In this document: positions 55,443-64,000 of the stretch, one piece after another
Numbering within the stretch: position 1 is the first letter of the stretch
Layout: each line of letters starts with the position of its first letter
Source of the DNA: Notolepis coatsorum
Lineage: Eukaryota; Chordata; Actinopteri; Aulopiformes; Paralepididae
Direction: 5' to 3'
Length of the DNA: 64,000 nucleotides
NCBI GenBank assembly: GCA_963971535.1
Contig: OZ020593.1
Coordinates: 41,013,766 to 41,077,765, forward strand
Notes under the pieces: generated by a model
Database searches by the model: none
Told to the model about the DNA's origin: nothing
What the model saw: only the letters and a program-made list of their open reading frames with translations
Translations under genes and position numbers: made by a program

Positions 55443-55994
55443 CTAAGGAGGATGAGGGCATATGAGAGGAGAGAGAGGAGAGAAGAGAGAGCAGAGGAGA
55501 GATAAGAGAGGAGAGAGAGAGCAGAGGAGAGAGAGAGGAGAGATGAGAGAGAGCAGAGGAGAGATAAGAGAGGAGAGAGAGGGGAGAGGAGAGAGAGGGG
55601 AGAGGAGAGAGAGAGGAGAGAGAGGGAGGGAGAGAGAGGAGAGAGAGAGCAGAGGAGAGATAAGAGAGGAGAGAGAGAGAGAGATAAGAGAGGAGAGAGA
55701 GAGAGGAGAGGAAAGAGAGAGGAGAGAAGAGAGGAGAGAGAGCAGAGATAAGAGAGCAGAGATAAGAGAGGAGAGATAAGAGAGGAGAGAGAGGGGAGAG
55801 GAGAGAGAGGAGAGAGAGAGCAGAGGAGAGGAGAGGAGAGAGAGGGGAGAGGAGAGAGAGAGGAGAGAGAGAGAGCAGAGGAGAGATAAGAGAGGAGAGA
55901 AAGGGGAGAGGAGAGAGAGAGGAGAGAGAGGAGAGGAGAGGAGAGGAGAGGAGAGGAGAGGAGAGGAGAGGAGAGGAGAGGAGAGGAGAGAGAG
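55443..55994. repeat. Purine-only low-complexity tract (GAGAG/GAGGA)n
   Basis: About 550 bp of almost pure G/A on the plus strand, with ATAAG and GCAGA interruptions, ending in regular GGAGA pentamers (55930-55990). All open frames here are artefacts. From 54916 to 55440 and 55995 to 56565 the sequence is AT-rich without recognised genes. Confidence 0.95.
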
Positions 55995-56565
55995 TCAACA
56001 GCATCCAGCTGACACCATTATCTTCTAGATAATATGACAACGTTAGCTAGCGGCTAACGCCAAAGTTATATTATTATTATTATTATTTATTAGAGGATTT
56101 ACGGTATGACCAGATGGCATTTCGGACCGTGAAACACTTTTATTGTATTGCATGGTAGAAGTTCTACCACTCAATAGTAAAGACATGTCTAACATAATAG
56201 GTTGTTTGAACAACTTACTTAGTGGAAAAGCCTGCTGTTGTGCCTAAAGTGTTCACGCTGCCTGGCCACCTGGAGGCTGCAGCGCTGTGCGGAGTGTGTG
56301 CCGCGGCTCCACTCTGTCTGCTGGGGAGTGGGAGGGATCAAACCATATGGGGCAATCTTTGGAAACTTAAAAACTTGCTATTAAGTGTCATTGCGTATTA
56401 TTAATTTGATTGAAATTACGTAGTTATGGTTAGATCAGATTTATATATTGGGGGGGATATATCATATTTTTCATATGATCAAAAAGTGAGGGCGCAAAGG
56501 GACACGTTTGCTCCCCCAAGTTCAATACTGGTGGAGCACCTGCTTCGAATTCTCCATTATGTAGG

Positions 56566-56914
56566 TGTGGGATATTTGTAGATATCCTGATGAAGAATGT
56601 TCTCAGTCAACCGAGGTTTGGATAATAACAAGGTTTATTAACCAAACAGATAGATTACATAGAGAGAATGGCTGAGGGCTTCCCCCAGGTGATCAGCTGA
56701 AATGACCCAGGTGAGAAGACCTCGATAGATCTCGGGAGGAGATCTATATAGGTAACAGGGGGGGGGTGTGGTCCCATTTGATAGGTCAGATGGGGGGGGG
56801 GGGGGTACAGGTTTGGGGAGAAAGGGGAGGGGAATGTCTTATTCCACAGAGAGGGGGGGGGGGGGCACAGGTAAGGGGGAGTATATTTACATGAGGACAA
56901 TATATTATACCACA
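56566..56914 (-). repeat. 3' LTR of the 6.3-kb element
   Basis: 349 bp with several G runs (plus strand) and an AGATCTCGGGAGGAGATCT imperfect palindrome. It is almost identical to the right LTR. Confidence 0.88.
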
Positions 56915-59900
56915 ATACTCACTTTTCTCTGTTATAATGTGGGTGAGATTAATGTATAATATACCAGGATTGTTTGGAACAGGTAAAAGTGAAAATAGAA
57001 AATAATTAAAATAATTAAAATTTTGGCCGATGTGATGTTGGTTGGCATAACAGTTTAAAATAGAATTATTTATATACATGATTCATGACATGATCGACTG
57101 GACTGCGGTCTGTGTTATTTTGATATCAGAGATGTGGGAATAGATATCACCCTTTTCTTTTATTAATCGCTCAAAATACCTATATCAATGAGTGGTCCTC
57201 AACTCTGATATCAAACAACAATTAACATAATCATTAGAAGCTATCGCTGTGCAAATATCTTGGCATACCTTCAGTCGTTCATGTCGTGACTCAGGGGAGC
57301 TAATGTGATGGTTGTGCATACAGGCATCGTAATAAACCAATTAAATACATGCACTGTCTCTGTGTGGTCAGAGTGCACAGGGTGAAAACACAAAATCGTG
57401 TGCATAATTATTAGGAATAGGATTTACACATAAGCATTAACTTAGTGGCTAATGTGTACAAAAACATTTAAACAACCGTTAACCTAGTGGTTAATAAAAC
57501 TAACATGATTGATTATGGGAAACTGTTCAAAAATATATATATGCACAATTTATAATGATTCTTGATGAAATTACTTAGGATCCAGTTGTATTTAACCTGA
57601 GTTTGAGTGTCACTTTCATCTGTGATTGAAAGATTGATCTTTACTTAGAATCAGGCAATTTTGTAACCTAAGTAATTCAAATGTGATGTAATGTGATCAT
57701 GTGACCACTTCTTCCTTCAGCAATACATTTTAGCTCATTATTACTAACCATGTTAATGCTTTCTCATTGATTTCTTTTCATCACATCCCTAGTTCATCGT
57801 TTTGCAGATACATACAATTTTGTGAAAAGTTTCCTGCTTGTGAAGGTATTAATCTGAATGATGTTGCGTCGTTGTTGACAAGGTGTTCTCTGTCGGTCGT
57901 GTGGCAGGGCCAAACAGTAACATATAAAAATTAAATAAATACATAACAATGTGGACACTGTGTGTTCAGAAGTCTCTTGGTTCACATGTCTCTGATGATG
58001 TGTCTCTTGTTGACGATGCAGTCGGGAACATTCACTGGTCCATCATTCAGAGGGGGCCTACAGGAGGTCGCCGTCCACTCCCTGTGTACCTTGTCAAGGG
58101 TCACCGGTAGCAGTCAACTATAGTGGCCTTGCAGACTCTTTTCCTGGAGCCTATGTTGTTCTCCACCACCATCACATGTCTGCCACTGTGCTCACGCTTG
58201 ACCTTTATCAGGCCTTGAGACATGGCGGTAGGGTGGTCTTGAACGTGCTGTGTGGTGGTTGGTCCCCCGCTCCCCGTCATCGCGGTACCAGAGGGGCGAG
58301 GGTTTGCTGGTGTAGTGGCCTGTCTGTAGGACGCTCTCTCTCACACGGATGACAATCTTGTCATGGGAATCCATCTTGATGGTCGGGGCTTTGGTTCCCA
58401 TCTGCAGGTGATGGGTTTGGTCTGCCGTGGTCTGCAGTGCCGGGGTGGGGCTGCATGTCGTCCTTTCTGTCTCTGCTCCCCTTCCTTTGGGGATGTCTGT
58501 GTTGTGTGGGCTGGTGGTTCTCCCACGGTTGTTGTCGTCGTCTCTGGTTGTGTCCGCAGCTCCTTGGCGGCGTCCCTGGTGATTCTATGCTGTCGTTCGT
58601 GGTTCAGGTCATGTGTCGTCTCACTCGTCCTGTCCTCTCACCAATTTGTGATCTGAGGATGATAAAAACTGCCTTAGAAAACTCCTCACATAAATGATTC
58701 AACGCCTTTCTGCTACAGAGGAAAATCATTTAGGGTTAATTCATTTCATTGTGTAATACCATCGTGCATTTGATATCGTTTGGATCCGATCTTCGCATGG
58801 AATCAGAAACATTTATTTTTTTTATCTTTATAATCTGTGATGTCAAATTTAATTTGATCTTACCTCAGGATGCGTTGGGTGTATCTCAGGATACTTACCT
58901 CGCCACGCCTTCTCTGGCGTTATTCACGTCTCAGTGTGGCTCGTCATAATTTAGCATGGGGAAAAAACATAAAATCTAGGTAGCCAGTTAATTTTGCATG
59001 AAAAACAATCATTCATTTTCTCGTCTACTCTTAAGTAGTATTAATTTAATTACCTCTAATATACCTTGTGCATTTTGATAATCATTGTGTAAATGATTAT
59101 CCTGTTTTCAACTGATACAAATAAATCTAACCCTAGCTAACCTTACTGTCATGCACTAATAAACTAACCTACACTGTAGCACTCAACACTTTGATGACCA
59201 TTGTTACTCAGCTGATAGAGATGTGCCCTTTTTGATGTCCTGTCAATACAGACCCTGTGAGTTGCTTTTGGATAAAAGTGTCAGCTAAATGATCAATGTA
59301 CTTGTATATCTTGTACATTTAGATAATTGTGTTTCAATTTGTGGTTGATATTTTGCAGTCATGGAAATGTATTAGTTGTTAAAAGAATAGTCTAAGGAAT
59401 AGTCATGCATGTTATTGGTTATAAACAGAGAATAGAAGGAGGAGATTGTAAGTAAAGTTGTTTTCATCATTAATCTTTCATCTCGGGCACTTCTACTTTG
59501 TCTGGTTTTATTCAGAATTCATCTCTAATTCGTGTGCCTCTTGAAAAGAGATGATGAAAACGACTGGTTAGTTATTGTTAGTATGGGAATTAGGTAGATT
59601 TTCATGACTGCAACATCATCACCTGTGTTTATACTATACTAAGTTGAGTCTCTAGGTGTGGTCAGAGTGTAGGCATACCCTGTGGGTTTCAAGTGCCCAT
59701 CCTAAATAGTGTCTGCTATCGTCGTCTCACAATTGATTTCCCTTTAGCTCCAAACTGCTTTGTTCTAATGTAGATTAACTCAGTCCCTTTCTGTCTCTTG
59801 ATTGTCTGTTTGCTTCTTGTAAACACAATTTACATGTGGGTGTTTGGATGCAGATTTGTTTTAAATGGTCAATCGATTGTCTCTCAGCTCCACACCATCT

Positions 59901-60599
59901 TCGGTTGACATGCAAATTGTTGGAGTTTCAGTCTTTTGTGATAAAATTTTGGGTGTAGGTCTCTCCATCTCGCCTCAGAGCCTGACTGAAAATAAAAACA
60001 CATGTTAATTTTCCACTCCTAAGACCATTTGAGTAGGTTCTTTGTTGATTGTCTGTGAGCTTAACAAAACATCAGCTATTTCTCATCCATCCCATCCTAG
60101 GATGTAATGATAGTGTTATAATCTATCAATCATATCGCATATGTACACAAGCATCATATGAATGTGGAACCACACATTTTGAATCATGTTTAAAAATGTC
60201 TTACAATGGAAAGGGCTAGTTATCTTTCATTGGTTCTTTAGATAAACACATTAACTCAAGTGAATATAACCTAAACATCTTACTTTTAAACATAATCTAT
60301 GTTGTTTGTGCCCAAGTTTTCAACATTAAAAGCGTATAAAGTCTAATCTAACGCTGTTTATGTGGACTACAATTCCTGTACTGCCATATACCGGAAACCG
60401 GGAGTGTTTGTTTAGCTCCCCGTATTGGTCAGTATGACCGGTACGCCCACAGATGTATTATAATTCTGAAACAGACATTGTAATTAGCTTTATGTGACTT
60501 ATAATGTGTAAATTAAAGCAACATAAACACTCAAGTGATCTGAGATAGTTGTAATTTACTGTAACTGAGATGATAGTTGTGTATGTACAGTTACTCCCT

Positions 60600-60860
60600 T
60601 TTCTTGACTCCTTTTGTATCACAAACAGTACTGAATTTGCAAATCTGGTATGTCATAAATGTATAGATGTAGCAGTACTGACTATCTGTATGTCATGTAT
60701 GTCATAATATGTCCTGATGAATTGAAAATGGGGGACCCTGATGTAAACAAGACGAAAGTCTCTCTCTGGTCTGCATCCCCTTAACAATTGTGTGTATTGA
60801 GCTGTACTGTATTGTACCCATTCTGCAATCTGTTAATAAAGTTTTCAATCAATCAATCAA
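60600..60860 (+). mobile_element. LINE 3' UTR fragment (same family as 36659-38001)
   Basis: Shares with 37725-37960 the segments TATCACAAACAGTACTG, GATGTAGCAGTACTG, TTGAAAATGGGGGAC and CTGCAATCTGTTAATAAA, ending in AATC repeats. It is strongly 5'-truncated and inserted in the LTR element interior. The rest of 56915-60600 and 60870-62540 holds no feature I can name. Confidence 0.85.
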
Positions 60861-62540
60861 AACATCTATATTTATGATTTTCATACTCACCGGGGAAAGC
60901 TGTTGTGTTGACGTCGTATATTATAATCGAATAGTGGTTCCAGAGGCTGTAGCACGTTACGTGTCGTCAATGCAATGTTCGGCTCGTTTCTCCGGTGGTC
61001 TGGGATAATGCAACCCTGGAAACACTCTTCTGCATCTCGCCACCGCAACTCAACATTTCCCAATTTCATACATATACAAATAAAACATATACTACACGTG
61101 GATTTCACGCACCCTCGGCCTTGGGCACATTAAATTTTACGTTCGCCTATGTATGGATAGTTTCATATAAATCATAACTTCACGGCGCGCATAGCGTGAC
61201 GTCATCGCTCCAAGCGACGTTCGTGCGTTCTCATTCGCCTCGGAAATAACGCTTTGCAATTCATACAGTATTTTTCCCACGAGCTCTCAATAGCCTGGAA
61301 TTCCTAAACCAGCGTTTTGTTACCGAATGAACGCGCCTGTGCATATGTGAAACGTAAACAAACTGAAACGATAAAACTATACTTCCCCAAATGGTCGTTC
61401 CCGTGGGCCGGTTTTGTTGATTCCGGAAATTACTATCCTAGTTTGTCCCGTGAGTTGCACCTCAATGTTATTCTCTGTATAACGGTACTAGTCTCTCAAT
61501 GCTCGGCGCGATATCTGTCGGCATATTGTGCGCATACAAACGAGACAAAACAACAATAATACATATAAGTTAACGTGTGTGTATATCTGACTGTATTGGA
61601 TCGCTTGTTCGTTTAGTCGACCAGCCATCTGCTGCGACAAGGCATTTATCCCTTGATATACCTATACATCGTTATTAAAGTCATAACGACCGAACCTGAC
61701 TTCGAAATTTACCAGCCATATATTAGATGTGAATATACCGTTTAATCATACTCTCGGCCTCTTCAACTCGCGACTGATGTCCCGTTTAATGTACATTCAC
61801 GTACTCCCGGGACATCGCGTAATCATGTACTACTAGGACATCGCGTGATCATCTTCCCGCTATCTGTATTGATCAATTGGTTAATTTAATCCAAAATACA
61901 TCGTTTTCAGGAATGGAAGAGATTGTGGGCTTAGTTTGAGGTTGAAACAATGAATATTATGACGCTACTCTGGTAATTTCTAATTATGATTCCATCAGCT
62001 TCTCGGTCCTAACTTCCCGCCTCTTTGCAAAGGAATCACAGAACGTTTTTTTAACAGAGTAGCGTTTTCAAGGATATCACATCTAATAAGCCCACGTTTC
62101 TTGCCTTGTTGCCTATATTTTAGTCTGAATTAGACTTGGGTTAGCAAACCAACAACCTGTATTGTGTGCCTTAGCTTTTGGTCGGCTCCGACTCGACCTG
62201 GAATAGCACTTCAACCTTTGTGCCTAAACTTTTGGGAATAGCACATATAACCCATCCTCTCAGAACCGCCTGATAAGGACCCAAGTGCACGCGCGCCTTG
62301 GTAACGATTCTCAATACAGATCAGATATATTAATGCACATTATTCTTACTCAGCCATGATCTCAATATTTGACAACATTCTGTAATGTTCACCTGGCACA
62401 GAGAAAAGCGGGAAGGTTTTAATTCCTTGCCATACATTTTTGGTCGACCATCTATTATACTCACTTTTCTCTGTATAGCTGAAACAATACAGCACGCCGG
62501 TAGGACGCAAGAAGTCCGTCACAAGTTCGTAGATGCCAAT

Positions 62541-62887
62541 TGTGGGATATTTGTGGATATCCTGATGAAGAATGTTCTCAGTCAACCGAGGCTTGGATAA
62601 TAACAAGGTTTATTAACCAAACAGATAGATTACATAGAGAGAATGGCTGAGGGCTTCCCCCAGGTGATCAGCTGAAATGACCCAGGTGAGAAGACCTCGA
62701 TAGATCTCGGGAGGAGATCTATATAGGTAACAGGGGGGGGGTGTGGTCCCATTTGATAGGTCAGATGGGGGGGGGGGGGGTACAGGTTTGGGGAGAAAGG
62801 GGAGGGGAATGTCTTATTCCACAGAGAGGGGGGGGGGGCACAGGTAAGGGGGAGTATATTTACATGAGGACAATATATTATACCACA
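62541..62887 (-). repeat. 5' LTR of the 6.3-kb element
   Basis: 347-bp partner of 56566-56914. Differences are mostly G-run lengths and a few substitutions. Confidence 0.88.
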
Positions 62888-62894
62888 TAGGCGC

Positions 62895-63564
62895 CTATGT
62901 TGCTATGTCCGCCGACTACAATCACACGAGCTGTCTAACGCCTGTCCCGTCTCCCTGTCCCCCTGTGAGTTGCTGTCCTGGAGTGCTGACCGGAGTGTCG
63001 GACGTCCCGTGATGAAGGCCGGGAGGATGCGACCCTCTCTGCGTGCCCTCCTGTCTCCCTGTCTCCGGAGGTCTCGTAGTGGTGACCGGAGTGCTGGACG
63101 TCCCGCGATGATGTCGGGGAGGTTGCTATCGCTATCGCTATCAGTTCTATCTTTAATCTTTCAAAATGTTCAGTTGCTATTGCATGCACTCATCTGTGTT
63201 TCACTACACACTTGCTTACCAACTGTTAGTCTGCAACACTACTATCACCGACATCTAAGAAGGGAGATCCCCCCTTGAATGGCCCTTCTAAGGTTTTTCT
63301 CCTCCACACTGCCTGTGGAGCATTTTTCCCTATTGTTAGGTTTTAGTGAGTTTTTCCTTACCTTCGCGTGGGGTATGTCTGGGAGTGCTTGCATTCTTTC
63401 ATTTATTTGCATTTATTTAAAATTTGTTGGACCTTATGGTGTTCTTGTTCTGTTCTTGACTTATTGTTATGTTTTCTTCTTGACTTGTTTAAAGAAGACA
63501 TGTACGGCCCATGGGGACATTAACGTGTGTTGTCGGGCCTTATAAATAAATTTGATTTGATTTG
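62895..63564 (+). mobile_element. L2-type LINE 3' UTR and tail, right part
   Basis: Contains the conserved L2 3' UTR blocks TTGAATGGCCCTTCTAAGG and GTTTTAGTGAGTTTTTCC, and ends GGCCTTATAAATAAA followed by TTTGATTTGATTTG. The flank ATTCAT (63565-63570) matches 51947-51952, so it is very likely the other end of the LINE starting at 51953. Confidence 0.75.
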
Positions 63565-63570
63565 ATTCAT

Positions 63571-63801
63571 CGTGTTAACCTCCATGTTAGCTTGCAGCTC
63601 CTTCTCCAGCCAGGCCTCGCTGCGGTCCAACACCACGTTAGCTTGTATCCCTTGCTGCGTCACATTCATCGTGTTAACCTCCATGTTACTGTAGCTTGCA
63701 GCTCCTTCTCCAGCCAGGCCTCACCGCGGTCCAACGCCACGTTAGCTTGTATCCCTTGCTGCGTCATATTCACTGTGTTAACTTCCATGTTAGTTTGCAG
63801 C
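63571..63801 (-). pseudogene. Coding-like repeat, 99-bp units, part 3
   Basis: Two more units of the 33-residue repeat on the minus strand (EVNTMN, TQQGIQANVVLDRSEAWLE). A 5-bp insertion near 63690 breaks the frame between units. It continues the array interrupted at 51952 by the L2 LINE. Confidence 0.6.
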
Positions 63802-64000
63802 TGTCATGGTTTTTGCCTTATTTCACCTTTCTATGAGGGACAGCTGTCTATTTTTGCTTTATTTCACCTCTCTGTGAGGGATAGCTGTCAATTCCTGTTC
63901 CCTGTGGTTAATTGCCTCATGAGTCGGCAGGTGTGTGGGCTTGATTGCACCTGATGCAGTGCAGCTGTGCCTATGGCCATGTGGAGTCTATTTAAGTTTG
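63802..64000. other. Unclassified end of window
   Basis: A 36- to 40-bp motif (TTTTGCCTTATTTCACC, TGAGGGACAGCTGTC) occurs twice in tandem (63808-63890). The window ends in TCTATTTAAG, which is TATA-like. No gene is seen. Confidence 0.5.

Larger units (their letters stand above)
56566..62887 (-). mobile_element. 6.3-kb LTR element with little coding content, 4-bp TSD
   Basis: Direct terminal repeats 56566-56914 and 62541-62887 (349 and 347 bp, starting TG and ending CA on either strand) flanked by TAGG (56562-56565 and 62888-62891). Minus orientation is chosen because, inside the LTR, only that strand has TATATAG followed about 110 bp later by AATAAA. A purine-rich ACAGAGAAAAGTGAGTAT also precedes the left (3') LTR on that strand. 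After the right (5') LTR TGGCATCTACGAAC could be a primer site, but I cannot match a tRNA. The 5.6-kb interior has no recognisable gag, pol or env; a GC-richer patch at 58000-58700 has short minus frames I do not recognise. A LINE 3' end lies inside. Confidence 0.75.

Noticed and set aside
55435..56040. 201-codon Ser-Leu-Pro frame and its Arg-Glu counterpart
   Set aside because: They are translations of the purine/pyrimidine tract.

Overview
This 64 kb window comes from an animal nuclear genome and most likely from a ray-finned fish. Three things point there: two exons of a vertebrate synaptic gene (lzts3), full-length BEL/Pao LTR retrotransposons next to CR1/Rex1-, L2- and L1-like LINEs and tRNA-derived SINEs, and very dense microsatellites (CA, GA, TAA, CATA, hexamers). 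There are no bacterial operons, no CRISPR array and no rRNA. Nearly all of the window is repeats, many inserted into each other, and target-site duplications (TSDs) let the order of events be read.

Left part (1-24.6 kb). GA/CT microsatellites are followed by a young ERV-like element (755-4423; 4-bp TSD, tRNA-His-type primer site) whose interior has no recognisable gag, pol or env. Next come hAT-type termini and an L1-type LINE tail. That tail is cut in two by an 18-kb BEL nest. Copy A1 (+, 5474-23533, TSD CTGAC) carries a second copy of the same family, A2 (-, 14194-23148, TSD CCTAG), inside its 3' LTR. Each copy has different small frame-breaking deletions.

Centre-left (24.6-27.1 kb). Two minus-strand exons of lzts3 (ProSAPiP1) are the only host gene I can support. 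A (CA)n array, (AGAC)n/(AGGG)n arrays and a (GA)n tract lie directly against their splice sites. The remaining 3' exons are not in the window, so if the gene is intact the whole BEL/ERV nest lies in one intron. A CpG-rich stretch near 47-48 kb is a tentative place for its 5' end.

Centre (27.5-45 kb). A foldback element with an 8-bp TSD contains a SINE and minisatellites. A second BEL family follows (B, 30577-38148, TSD AACGT); it has lost the RT core, RNase H and integrase by deletions that keep the frame, and a LINE sits in its 3' LTR. After that come a hAT relic, foldback MITEs, and a 28-bp minisatellite array split by a TTAA-flanked (piggyBac-type) element and by a LINE plus SINE.

Right part (45-64 kb). 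This holds microsatellites, a CpG-rich stretch, a 5'-truncated Rex1-like LINE with a long open RT frame, and an unusual minus-strand coding-like repeat with an 11-residue period. That repeat is interrupted by a SINE and by an L2 LINE. The L2 LINE is in turn opened by about 10 kb of later insertions: a palindrome with two THAP half-domains, a purine-rich tract, and a 6.3-kb LTR element with little coding content on the minus strand.

The elements do not form a pathway. The layers instead record repeated insertion in and around lzts3.
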